Made by a program: the position numbers and the translations under genes. The notes below the pieces were generated by a model. That model did not search any database. It was not told where the DNA came from and saw only the letters and a list, made by a program, of their open reading frames with translations. Below are positions 38,801-51,880 of a DNA stretch of 64,000 nucleotides, piece after piece. Each line of letters starts with the position of its first letter. Position 1 is the stretch's first letter. This stretch comes from Ignelater luminosus. Its lineage: Eukaryota > Arthropoda > Insecta > Coleoptera > Elateridae. The stretch spans positions 1 to 64,000 of the forward strand of contig VTPC01002317.1 of assembly GCA_011009095.1 (NCBI GenBank), written 5' to 3'.

Positions 38801-41800
38801 AGAAAATTAAATTATGTTCTTGCATACAGCGAGAGTTTGCAACCTCACTAAATAATAAATTGTAGTCTCTACATAAGGACCATATCTGTTAGATGCGTGT
38901 TCTAGAAACCACTTAATCAGGTCAAATACTTTCCAAGTACAACTAAAGTGCAGTGTACAGTGTTGTACTCAGTACAGTAAAGAAACAAATACTCAAGGCA
39001 TGGTATGTTACTAATGTTATCATACTTCTTTGCAAGGAGAAAAAAAACTTGATGGAATATCAATTTTGGGATGCTCCATTTCAAGTTTTATAAAGGAAGC
39101 AACTGTCTTTATGGCAACAGGAAATAAGTATGATTTGATTTGTATCTCAACCAGAAGCAGACCAACAAAATTCATTACTATTTAATTCATAATCCTTTAG
39201 CTAAATTTTTATACCGCTTGGGTGAACTACATCAAGGGTTTGTAACAAGCGATGGATGAATATTTACAATGACTGACAAAATCTACATTGCATTTCATTT
39301 TTCCTGTTGTTTGGTTAAAAAAAGCAATGACGATTGCTTGTGTTTCGTTTACATTTTACAAGTAATGCTTTAGTATTTCAAAGAAGGTTTATTTTAATAC
39401 AATGGGCTCATTTCACAATTTTCAATTTTATGTCCATATAAAAGTTCATTATAAGTAGAGTCTAAATTATTATTTTCAATTGTTTTAAACCACGGAAACA
39501 CAGAGAAATAAATCAATAAATTTTTGATGATATACGACGTCATTGACCATCGAAGCTGTAACCACTAAAATACCAGAACTATTGCTGGTATTTTAATCTG
39601 TTTGTAACCTAACCTAACAATCCTAACATAAACCTTCAAATTATTTTGTGTTGCTCGCTTATACACCGTGTTCGTTTTAACATTTGCTATAGGGAATTAG
39701 TATGGGAAATCTGAAATATGCCAAATAGTTCGTTCTCGAATAAAAGTCGGTGAAATTAATAGTTGCAATCGATAGATAAGATATTATAACGTACTGTCCA
39801 AAAATATTACTCTTAATATTGTACTAATATTGTAAAAATTGGTTTTTGTTGTATGCAGTATGAAAAAGCATCATCAGTTTTCATTTCTAATTTATTATTT
39901 CTTGTATGTTTTTCAAATACAAGAATAATAACAAATTATTTAAATTGTTATTAAATTAAAGATTAATGACAAATAAAATTTAAAAAAAAGTCTTGCTTGT
40001 AATGGGGTTTGATCTTACATTCGAAGAGCCCCACACTGGGGCAAGAGCGCTCTAAACATAATAACAATTGAAAAAACAAAATTATTCGAAAACTGACAAT
40101 TTAAATATTTTTACAACCTTAAAGAGATAAGCTAACATAATCACCCACTAATCAGATTGTAATGTGCTTGTTTCCTTATTACACCGGTGTTAAAGTTAGC
40201 CCTTAATTTTCTTGTTTAGTGTTTATATTTAGCTTGACAAGAAACATAATTTAGCTGTTTTATGTTTTCACGATTTAAACATAAATTAATGTAGGAAGTT
40301 AACTTATTAGGCAAGCTGAAGCGCTCCTTTTTTAAATAAAGATTATTTAGTGTGTCCATTATTAAAAAAACATCTTCACTTCTGCCACTGTTTGCCACCC
40401 TTGAAGCTTAGAGTAAATAGGGCTTTTAGAGAAACAGCTATACACAACCCTGTGTCTAGTACTGACTTCCCTGATACGTAGATGTCTCTACTCGTTTCAG
40501 GGTTATCTTATACGCACACCCACAAGCCTAGAAACACACTCTAGAGTCGCATTCAAGACACAAACCACATCTGTAAACAGTCATCGCCAGACAAGAGACT
40601 ACAAATGTACAAGAAAGATAGATATATGATTTAACTAATATAGCTTCTAATATACTCTAATATTTTGAGAGATTTTTCTGTTTACAAATATCATTTTTGA
40701 ATTAGCAGAAGAGGTTTAAGAATAAGTAAACATTTATATTAAAATCTTGATAACGTAATATAAATTAATCATAATGACAAATCTTCAAAATCGTTTTGTC
40801 ATAGCGAAAAATGAAGTACCTAGAAATTGATCCTTTTTCTTTAATTCGCTAACTACCATTGTTTGTAATTATAGCGTACATGAAAACACAAAATAATTTA
40901 AAATTAAAATTCCTAAATGTAGCAAACACAGAAATATACTTACAACTAACCTATTATAGTATTATAGTATACTCTTTGCTATAGCTAAAATAAACTAGAT
41001 ATTGAATTACTTATTCGCGAAAAAGCGATTTCTAAGAGTATGATATAAAAATATCTATTGAATGTAAGAGCAAGTAATTTTCATGTTTATTTTAAAAGAA
41101 TACTTTTAAACTGTATACTCCTAAAAGAAATAAGTTTTTGGCAGACAAGTTCCTTTTGTCATGTTTTACTGTTACCCCTTTAGAATGACGGAATGCTTTT
41201 AGCCTTTTGTTGCATGGTGGAATCCAGATGTGATTTGTTGCAGGGTTAAGGAAAAATCTAGAGAAACTGAACAGAGATAATAAACAGGGCCGGCTGAAGA
41301 GTTGGGTTTAATTAATTCTTGGTATCTACATGTTCAAAATAAATAAAATTTCTAATTTTTTCTAAATATTTAAAATAAACGAGTTATGCTATGTCTGAAA
41401 ATCGAACAATAGAAAAGTCAATAGTCTTTTAGGTATAACCTGCGAAAAACCCTACTTTTATTATAATAAGAAAAAAGGTCATGTGCTATATGATGCTCCT
41501 CATTTAATTAAAAGCGTTCGTAATACATTACTTAAACAAAGTAGATGTTAATACTGAAGATTTTACTTTAGAATGTTGTGGAATTAAAATCCAAAATAAA
41601 CTATTACTGGTATATTATCATTATGGGCTGATATACAAATCCAAAATCCAGTATTTGCTCTTAACCAGCCATTTGAATCAGGATCCCATAGGGAATTTGT
41701 TTTCAAAAATCCGCCTTTGCCGAGGGTTTGACCCAAATTCATCAGTGCAACATTTTAAATTGGTATTGCAAAATCTTAGGCCATCATCATTGCAGAAATC

Positions 41801-44800
41801 TGTTTCAAAATTGAACTGCGCAAATGATGACGATAATTTTGTTTTTGAAAATGAGAATTTTTCAAATCAAACTGGCGGTGATAAATATGATGAATTAAGT
41901 GATAGTGTGGATGTCGGCAATGTTTCGTCAGTTTCTTCAGCTGGTATCGATATTCCCAGTCAAATAGACGTAGATGTTAATACTGAAGATTTTACTTTAG
42001 AATGTTGTGGAATTAAATAGTTTGCTGGTTATGCTTCAAGGCGCACTTTGTACAAGTTTAAATGTCACGCGTGCCAGGATATTTTAATTAAAGATATTTT
42101 AGACGATATACAATTAAATGAATTGTTAATAGTTAATAGAGACTACGGTTCCAATTAGTCCAGTCAATGAGCTGGGAGAATAAAAAAAACACTCAGCACG
42201 AATTTGAAAACTCTTCTTTTCAATGAGTTCTATATGACCCCAAGGTCATCGCAAAACCAACCCTTTTAACCACCCCCTTTCTGGAGATTTTTTCTTATTT
42301 GTGAAAATATGTGAATTTTAGATCAGAAATAGCTTCTAGGAGGTTGTTTGGATCGCTGATCAGAATCCGGCATTAGTTTTGCGGAAAATTGAGCCCAGCC
42401 ATGGAAAAACGAAAAGTTCGATCTAATTTCTGGAAAAATTTTTCTTGTTTGTGAAAATTTTGAATTTTAACTCGAAGTTGGGTCCTAGGGGGTTTTTTTG
42501 GTCGCCGATCACGAATCCAATAGTAGTTTTTCCGGAAAAACCATCCTGGCCGTGGAAAATCGGAAAATTTTGCCCAATTTCGAAAAAAAGTTTGGAATTT
42601 CAGCTCAAAAATGGGTTCTAGATAGTTTTTTGGGTCGCTGATCACGAATCCGGCATTAGTTTTCCGGAAAAGTAAAAATTCCTTACCTTGGAATAAGCAA
42701 CGGCTTGCATTTGAAAAGAAAACTAGAAATTAAGTGCTGTGTTTTGCTAAAACACTGCTAAAAATGCAACAATTTGTCTGCGTGTTGATGTAAAAGTTTT
42801 CAATAAGTTGGCTAATAAAATAAGATTATAAAAAACAGAGAACGCGCTTTATTGATCAAGATCTTTTATATCATGTCTTAATAATTTACTCTTACGAAAA
42901 ATATAGACTGGTATAATAATAAATCATGAAATTGTTTTGTTGAATAATTTTAAAGCTGAAATACGATAACATCGCAATTTCGGAAGGATTGTCAGGTCTT
43001 CCTAAAAGAGGATATTCTAGTTAGTGGGAATACTACCAGTTTTAAAATAAAATACTTTAAAAGAGATATAATACAACGACCAACAACAAGTACCTAGATC
43101 TTTCTAAGAAAGACTTTCCTTAAGATCATAAATCATAATACAGGTTCTGCTTTCTCTACCTACACAGTTTTAGTTTGGGCGTAATCCGCTTCGTGTACTT
43201 ACGTTAGTTCTAACAACTACCGTAGAACTAATCACGGCGGTACCCATCATGCACATGTAAAAGTGTGTAAAAACACCCTCTCATATTCGCACTTGCCCCT
43301 GACCCACAACTCAAAGTCTAGTTGCCAAAGTCTATTAGGTCGCACCTCTAAAACCCTATTTACTCTAAGCTTGAAGTTATAGGCTTTGGATTAAGACATT
43401 AAATTAAAGGAAATAATTTTAGTTTTTTTGTGGTCTCAGAAAATACCTTAGATACTGAAAAAAATAGTTTTTATCTAACTAGAAATGACTTAGTTAAGCT
43501 GATGAGGCAAACAGGTCTAAAGAATATTGAAAAACAGTTGAGTTTTCTTAAGGAACACCTTCAGAATTTGTGTAAATGTCCTGAATCTGAAAAAAGTCGT
43601 TAATCAAATTATTAGCAATTTTACATCTCAATTCGAACAAAAATGGAACGAATCAAACAGAACATACCAGAAATTTGTTAATAGGAATGAAAGCTGGCTT
43701 AAAGCAGCAATCAAGTTCCCATTATACAATGAACTCTTGGAAAAGAAAAGAGGTCGTGAAAGATTATTATTTGAAGAAGCTTCTGATTGTAGCAAACGTA
43801 TGAGAACTCTACAACTACGACAAAACTATTTGGCTGACGAGCTTTCCTTCGCTGTGCAAATGAGCTTACGATCAGATGGTCGAGTTGAGGCTTCAAAGTT
43901 AGTTAAAGAGATCACTACAGCAAGTCCTAAAAGAGCAGAACGGTACAGAAAAGCTTTTTCAGATATGAAAAACCAAAAGACTATCACAATGACAGGAGAA
44001 GCTCTTTCAATGAACTTCCACAACAGAAAAATCATATATTGACAATCAGATCAACATATTACAATCTACTGTGATTAATTTAGGAAATGTTGTTGTTATT
44101 GTAAGTCACCAATTAATTTTTTCAATGATTGACAGAAAGATTTGTAATGCGTTAACAGACACAAAAGCCACACAAAAATGTTATTTGTATGGCGCAACTT
44201 CAAAACAGTTTAATGAAATAGATAAAGTGTTAAAACTGAAAATTCAGTCTTCCTATTTGCAATTTGGACTGACAATACTTCATGGTTGGATTAGGTGCTT
44301 TGAGTGCCTTTTGCGTATATGCTATGAACTTCCGATTAAGTCATGGCAGGCACGCGGTGACGAAGCAAAGACAATAGTTTCTAAAAACAAAAGCAGAATT
44401 CAGAAAGAGTTTCGCAACAAAATGGGTTTATTAGTAGACATGCCTAAATCAGGCTTTGGAAGCAGTAACGACGAAAACACCGCAAGAAGATTTTTTGAAT
44501 ATATATATCGACGTCTATAACAGGAATAGATCGTGATTTAATAAAAAAAAAATATCATATTATACTGATTACTTTTTCAAGCGGATTTCGTATTGATCCG
44601 GTAAAATTTGAAACATTCTGCATAGATACTGCGATTATACGTCAAAAAATACTCGTGGTACTGCATGCCGCCTACAGTACACAAGCTGCTTATTCATTGA
44701 CCAAAAGTTGTCGAGACATCTTTGTTACCAATTGGGCAGTTATCGGAGGAAGCGCAAGAGGCCCGTAACAAGGACCTGAAAAGATTTAGAGAAGACTTTT

Positions 44801-47800
44801 CAAGAAAGTGTGATCGGGTCAAGACAAATGAAGATATTTTTTGTCGTCTTCTTATTTCATCTGACCTGATTATCACTGGTTTCAGGCCACTTCCCAAAAG
44901 AAAATCAAAACATTTTCTGAAGGAAGTTTTAGCTATGCTGTTACCTGCACAACAAGAATCAGGCAGTCCTGATAGTAGTGAAGCTTCTTCAGACTCGGAA
45001 GATGGAATCTAATTACATATATATAGAGATATAAGTAATTTATAACAAATTTATTTTATTAATTTAATTTATTATATTAACTGTGTTATTTTTGTATTTT
45101 TTATATTTTTGCTTGGTTAAATTTGGTTCTATATGAATTTATTTATGTTTTATTTTAGCATTATCTTAGAAATTCATCACCTCACTACCACTCAATTTAC
45201 TTAGAATATTTGATATCATGTTTAAAGGGCACTTGCCCCAGTGTGAGCCCGTACGGTTTAGCAAGCAGTTTTCGGTTTTTAAATTAATGTTTTTGCAAGT
45301 AATTAATGAATTTATAATTTCTGAAGAATTGGGATTGTTATTAAGGGTAATATTTTTGGACAGTACGTTAGAATATCTTATCTATCGATTGCAACTATTA
45401 ATGTCACCGACTTTTATTCGAGAACAAACTATTTGGCATATTTCAGATTTCCCATACTAATTTCCTATAGCAAATGTTAAAACGAACACGGTGCATAAGT
45501 TTGAGTTGTGTTTTTTCATTTTTTTTTGTCATTATTCTAATAATAACAATAATAATTATTAATAAATAAGAAATACAAGTAGAATTTGTTAAAAACGAAT
45601 TTGTATATAATTTCCTACAAATTGTTTTGTAGGAAGAACTAACAACATAGCAATAATCTGATTTTTTTATTTAATGCTATTTAAAAACGAAAACAAAATC
45701 TGCTTTTATAAAAATAGAAAAGTAGCCCTTATTTAATGTAGAATATGCAACTTATAACAAAATTCATATATCTGACACGTGAAACAAGCCCATTGTGATT
45801 CAAATTTGTACTTCTGTAATGATCGACAAAATATGAATTAGTGAAATTTGAAATCTTAGCATAAAACTAACTTTTTAGATACTTTGGTATTAAACACTTA
45901 CACTTTCAAGTCTAACCTACCTTAAAACTGAGAACACGAATTTGTCCTGTGCGCTGACTGTCATAGACATTAAGTAACCAATTAAGGGCTAAATCGACAC
46001 ATAATGGTAAATCAACTAATGTTGGATGTTGTGCTAAAGCTCCACCATAAATTGCTCTGAGCACAAGTACCATATCTGCAACATCTAATAATTTATCATT
46101 TTGTCCTCGTAGACCGTGAATATCAAATGCTTCAGATACAGAAGAGAGATTGACAAGATCTAAGCAGAGTTTTTTTTGTATGGCACGTAATTTTAGTGCA
46201 GTTCTATATGCAGAAAAACGCACTTCGTTCAGTTGCAACAGACAAACAGCTAATTCTAACATTTGAGGATGATCCCAGTGTGTTGTTTCCAGACTGTGGT
46301 TTATATAATAGGGCACTTTGTTAGGAGTTGTTGCACGCTCCCAAGGAGGTTGAACACTTGATGGACCAGGAGATAACTCGCCTAAAGACAAAATAGAAAA
46401 TAATCACAATTATATAAATTCTTTAATTATTATAACATACCTTGACTACTACTTTGCAACTGTTCTCGTCTTTCTCTTATGGCCACTTGTAATGCACGAC
46501 ATCTAGCAGTGCAGTCTTCCAATTGAGCTGCTTGTGCTGTTGGTAACACTGAACCTAATATTGCCGCTTGTAGGCGTGCTTCTTCTAGTGCTCGTTGTAG
46601 AGGAGGTAATTTTTGTTCTAATGTGCGCAAGTTTGAAAGAAGTTCTCTAGCTTCAGCAGCACTTCTTGGAGAACTCCAGGTTAATGTCATTCGCTCTAAA
46701 CTTGCAACAGCTGCTGCTGATTCCTTAAGATTCGATTCTAATTGCCGTAATTTCTACCATAAAATAAAAATTATTGAAGTTTTTTAAAATTAAAATAATA
46801 GACTAGCATTATTGTTCAGGAGTTTTTTTTTAAATTGTGATGGATGTTCAAAACTCTGATACCCTGGTTTAATTAATGACAAAAAGAGATAGTTTTACTG
46901 TCATTGTGAATTGCTTTTAATTAAACAAATGAACATTACTGATTCACTTGTTATTTGGTGCGTTCAATGGACTCATCCATTTTAGCTCTTAGCATTCCAG
47001 CAATTGCTGCTACTTATACTGAACGACATAACCTATTATGAAATGTCATTTTCTTTTATTTTCTGCTAGAATGGGCTATCGGCTACTCTCAGCATAAAAA
47101 AGTATACTAAGTTAACGTTTCAGCAAAACTCAGCTTGTTGAGAACTTAGCGTAAAATAGCAGTACATTCAATACAAATTCAAAATATCTATCAGTACTGT
47201 CAACATAATTTTAATTCTAAATGAAAAAATCATACTACTTAATTGAAATATTGTTACAACTTACTGCAACATTTTGTTCAAATCGAGTCGCCAACTGGTC
47301 AGATCTATCAATAAGAGCATTCCATTTATCTGATAGTTTAACAAGTTCTCTTCTTAGATTTCTGGCCAATTCTCCTGATGGCTCTCCTGACACATATTGT
47401 CTTGCATTTCGCAAGCTTGACTCTACCAATGGCCTTTTATCTTCTAATTGCTGTCTAAAAGCTCGATGATCATCCTGGCATGATGCCAAACCTAATTCTG
47501 TATCTTTCCGTATGACCCATTCTGTTAACTCTCTTAAAGATAATAACAGTGTATTCCAATAATCTGCATTGTGCTCCAAACGGTTTCGTAAATCTAATGT
47601 GCGTGTTTTTAATGCCTAAAAATGCAAATATTTAATACTTGTACTACTTAAATAACATTATTAAAAACAGCACCTGCCATCTGCGCTCCATTTCATCTCC
47701 ACGAAGCTGCAGCATTAGGGCATCTTCAGGTGCAAGTGATCCTAACAAAGCAAGACTGGAAGCACGCAAAGCAGCATGTGTGTTAGACTGGTGCTCAATG

Positions 47801-48331
47801 TCATTTTGTAATTCTTTAAGTTGTTGAGCCCCCCGTCGTGATTCAGCTTCTGTTTCTAATGTTTCCAAAACAGATTCGGCTTCGCTAAGCCAACCCAAAA
47901 ATTTATCCATAGAGCGATCCAAATTTTGCAATGAACTTAAAGCCGAATGTAACAGTTTCCCTCGATTTATTACACATGCATCAAGACGTGTATAATGTTG
48001 GTTGATATATTCAACTACCTATAAAAACAGAATACATGATAATGTCCTTTTCAAAGTAGCAAATAAAAATAATCTTTACTTTCTTATAACGACTGGTATC
48101 TTCATTTTGTCGAGAAGCAATAATTCGTTGCACTAGTTGTTGAAAGGCCTCAATTTGCCCTTTAAATTGGTGCAGTTCAGCATGCAATCCTTTCTGTTCA
48201 CGTAGCTGTGCCTCTAAGACATCTGCAGTGTGTCCGATAGGTACCATGCTTGCTAAACGGGTTTCCATTCGTTGAAGCCATGTCTCGAGTTCAATTCGTT
48301 TCTGTTCAAATGAATCTTCTTTTCGCTGCAT
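35882..48331 (-). CDS. Dys: dystrophin, 3' part of gene / short isoform
   Basis: Dystrophin links the actin cytoskeleton to the dystroglycan complex at the membrane. Minus-strand exons are 48331-48080, 48018-47674, 47615-47265, 46753-46441, 46381-45921 and 37033-35882, giving about 957 residues. Residues 1-420 are spectrin-like helices. The WW domain ([19 protein letters not shown]) is near 430-465, followed by the EF-hand-like region. The ZZ zinc finger (CNSC...[13 protein letters not shown]...H) is near 681-730, and a coiled coil near 850-935 should bind dystrobrevin. The ATG at 48331 has an in-frame TGA 28 bases upstream, so a Dp116/Dp117-like short product could start here. Longer isoforms may splice into the same exon from outside the window. 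The last intron (8.9 kb) is loaded with repeats. No coding defect is seen. Confidence 0.92.
37607..38207. repeat. 601 bp near-perfect inverted repeat in a dystrophin intron
   Basis: The two arms (about 37607-37885 and 37930-38207) are reverse complements with few mismatches, separated by only about 45 bases. The outer ends read GTGTTGGGGGTAGTTAGGAG and CTCCTGACTACCCCCAACAC. The inner arms include ACCTCACATTTTTTGTCAAA against its inverted match. It lies between the last two dystrophin exons. It is non-coding and could be a foldback transposon. If transcribed, it would form a long hairpin RNA. Confidence 0.85.
41470..42170 (+). pseudogene. P-element/THAP9-like transposase remnant
   Basis: Two blocks match the P-element/THAP9 transposase plan. 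[19 protein letters not shown] at about 41480-41537 corresponds to the conserved PHL-K-RN motif. [20 protein letters not shown] at about 41661-41720 corresponds to the LNQD-EN-F--IR-RGG motif. An acidic tail follows, and after the stop at 42018-42020 [18 protein letters not shown] continues the family's C-terminal cysteine block. The DNA between the blocks is deleted or rearranged, and a 48 bp direct repeat (41541-41588 and 41970-42017) marks the rearrangement. It is dead. It lies inside the larger transposon, so it either inserted there or was captured. Confidence 0.7.
42285..42670. repeat. minisatellite, about 2.5 units of 130-150 bp
   Basis: The phrase (G)ATCGCTGATCA-GAATCCGGC recurs at about 42352, 42501 and 42634, each time followed by TAGTTTT-CGGAAAA. 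The preceding TTGTGAAAAT-TTGAATTTTA and GG(G)TTCTAGG(A/G)GG words also recur. Units have diverged and vary in length. This is a typical internal subrepeat of a DNA transposon and has no coding potential. Confidence 0.7.
43430..45012 (+). pseudogene. decayed DDE transposase of the 5.83 kb element (RAG1/Chapaev-like C-terminus)
   Basis: Fragments in successive frames form one long protein remnant. It runs from an N-terminal part with [20 protein letters not shown] near 43490 through [20 protein letters not shown] (43690) and [20 protein letters not shown] (44175). The C-terminal part has [49 protein letters not shown] and [14 protein letters not shown], and ends at TAA 45010. Stops (one TGA where a sister copy has Gly after HKxLxH) and frameshifts make it inactive. 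The same family occurs at 20940-21419. The Ser-Glu-Glu block is the likely position of the catalytic Glu by analogy with RAG1, which is an inference. Confidence 0.7.
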
Positions 48332-48977
48332 TATTCCACCTCCCAACACTTTCTCTTTTCAATTCATAACTTACTTAAATCATTCTATGTACCTTTTCAT
48401 ACATTTTGGGTTTTGTATTCACACTCTGCGGTTTGTAAGATCATAAATATTGTTATCTCCCTTTGATTTGCCCAATAATGCCGCGGATCAATGTTTACAG
48501 TGTGTGAGGTCGATGACCGCGCACCTGCTTGGTACACCCATCAATATTCTTTGACGTGCTTAGATTAGCAATGATGGATATTAACAATTATTAAGTTTTA
48601 TACAATTTCTTATTTAAGTCACGTTATGTATGGTTTTACACGGCTCCATTGTAACGTTATAAATCTGCATTCGCAGTTTTTAAATAGGTATCTGGAAGGA
48701 ATAAAAATATACAAAATCGCCCTGTTGCCGATATACTTTGTTTATAGTACAATCCGGCTACAGCGCATCGATCAGCTGGCACATCAACAAAAAATGCTGT
48801 GAAAGGTAGGAGGTTAAGTTAAGATTTGTTTGCAGCCATGACGTGTTGATGAATTCTTAAATTATAGAGAATCTCAGGTGTGTAACTTTATACTTTCACT
48901 CAGTTTCTTTGCAGCGGTTGTGTCATTTCTAACATTTAAAAATGAAGTTCTCACAAAAGTACAAATGACATTTTGAA
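48332..48977. promoter_or_regulatory. shared 5' region between dystrophin and the SLC35E2-like gene
   Basis: The two start codons point away from each other and are 646 bases apart. The segment 48475-48540 is unusually GC-rich for this window (CCGCGGATCAATG, GACCGCGCACCTGC). No TATA box is evident for either gene. A bidirectional promoter is plausible. Alternatively the transporter gene could sit inside an intron of longer dystrophin transcripts. Confidence 0.45.
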
Positions 48978-50367
<1,390 letters not shown>

Positions 50368-50591
50368 GTGTTTTTATTAAATTGTAAACGATGCAATTAT
50401 GTGATCTTCAAATATATTATTTTTGTGTTCAAGTGAAGTATATTGTGATACAAATTACCAGGTGTACATTTTAATTCTATAAGCTTTATTGTGAATCAGT
50501 AATCTATTGCTTTTAATTTTAGATGAATTCCATATTTATTATTGAACTATACTTCTGTAAGAATTATAATTTAAAAAAAGTTATATTTTTA

Positions 50592-50597
50592 AATAAA
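50592..50597 (+). terminator. candidate poly(A) signal for the SLC35E2-like gene
   Basis: AATAAA lies 225 bases after the stop codon and is followed by TTTGCTTTAG. Other hexamers further downstream are possible. Confidence 0.4.
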
Positions 50598-51778
50598 CTG
50601 AATTTGCTTTAGACAATCCCACATATGTTTAGATTATGACTTGCAAAATTTATACAGGGTATTGTTAAATATTCTTTAAGTTAATTATTGTTTTTCATTT
50701 AATTATAAGTTGAGTGTAAAATGTGAATCCGTAAAAATGACCAAGAAACCGCAGTCAGTAATTTTTAATAAAAGAGTGCATTCCACTAAGAAATATTTAA
50801 CATATCAGATATCTATTCAGTTTTAATTTCTATTTTATTATGCTGATTTCTAACAATGCTATTTTCTTTTGTATTATTTTTATGGTATTATAATTAATTG
50901 TACATACCTTTTGTTGTCAGTGATTTTGTAGTAATATTTATTTTCTTATTTATTTTTCATTGTTCGTACAAACATTGTGTTATTAAATATCGAAGAATAA
51001 ATGTCTCTATGGTTTTTAATCTTAGTTTTATTTCAATTAAAAGTATAAACATAATTTGTATGAATTTCATTTTTCTTTTAACAACCGCTAATTATATACA
51101 ATAAAAAATGCATTACACAAAACTATACAATAAATTATATTTGACCAAAATTTGTAATAACTAAGAGGAATTAACAAAAATATTGGCACGTGTCAGGCCT
51201 GCTCGTATAATAGTTTAACTAACTTATTGACTTATTCTTTATGAATACTTACAATCTATACTTATACTGTAACCCTACACTGTTTCGATGCTGGTAAGAA
51301 TAATTTACATTATTGTTACACTGAATAGAAATCTTGTAACAGAATAAAAGTTTGAGCAGAAATATATATTTAATAATGCTCAAAATAAAAATAAAATTGG
51401 TCATACATATATATAAAAAAAAACAAAATAATTTATATTTTTATTAAATTAAATGTTACAATCACAAGAAAAAGAAAAACTTGTCGTCAGAATTACTCAG
51501 TAATATGAAAATAGAGAAAATTTATGTCTCTGTTTAATGCAGATCGAGTCACTTAACAATTATTTGTGTATATGCGAAAGCTTCGAATTTAGTTTTAAAT
51601 ATAAGTTTTCAATAAATACAAGATCTTTTCACAGTTATTATTAAAGAAAAATAAATTAAGAGGAAATCATCTTTCCCTCGTAATAATTTCACCAATGATT
51701 CTTACGACATCAACTTTTTCAAATAATAGGCATGTTTATGTAACTACAAAGGTCAAAGTTGAAACTTCAACCATAATC

Positions 51779-51784
51779 TTTATT
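51779..51784 (-). terminator. candidate poly(A) signal for the secreted low-complexity gene
   Basis: Read on the minus strand this is AATAAA, about 100 bases beyond the TAA stop at 51881-51883. It is the nearest hexamer after the stop apart from the overlapping AATAAATA at the stop itself. Confidence 0.4.
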
Positions 51785-51880
51785 ACCTAATTATTGTGTT
51801 AACATTCGTATTCATAACTATGAAAAATTTTGTTGATGGAACATAATATGTAAATTTTAAAATGGAATTACTTTCAATAT

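Larger units (their letters stand above)
39666..45494. mobile_element. 5.83 kb DNA transposon with very long terminal inverted repeats
   Basis: The ends CACCGTGTTCGTTTTAACAT and ATGTTAAAACGAACACGGTG begin inverted repeats that match almost perfectly for about 150 bp. After a gap they match again (GAGCCCCACACTGGGGCAAG near 40030 against its inverse near 45220-45250). The total inverted span is therefore about 280-395 bp. Flanking bases TATA (left) and CATA (right) against TATA in the uninterrupted R1 suggest a 4 bp target duplication. The interior contains a P-like transposase remnant, a minisatellite and a decayed DDE transposase. It sits in the last intron of dystrophin. CAC termini and a 4 bp duplication fit Chapaev (CMC group), but this class is inferred. 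Confidence 0.85.
39579..45794. repeat. dispersed repeat R1, copy split by the 5.83 kb transposon
   Basis: The left piece 39579-39665 and the right piece 45495-45794 align, in order, with the intact R1 at 25055-25429. Removing 39666-45494 leaves one continuous R1 copy apart from about 4 duplicated bases. This fixes the transposon ends and shows that R1 was present first. Confidence 0.8.
50368..51880. other. convergent 3' regions of SLC35E2-like and the secreted-protein gene
   Basis: AT-rich untranslated and spacer DNA lies between two converging genes. Plus-strand AATAAA occurs at 50592, 50768 and 51101. A minus-strand AATAAA lies at 51779-51784, about 100 bases past the stop of the secreted-protein gene. 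The open frame at 50898-51104 is low-complexity and not supported. Confidence 0.5.

Noticed and set aside
45218-45460. 80-codon open frame
   Set aside because: It lies entirely within the right terminal inverted repeat of the 5.83 kb transposon.
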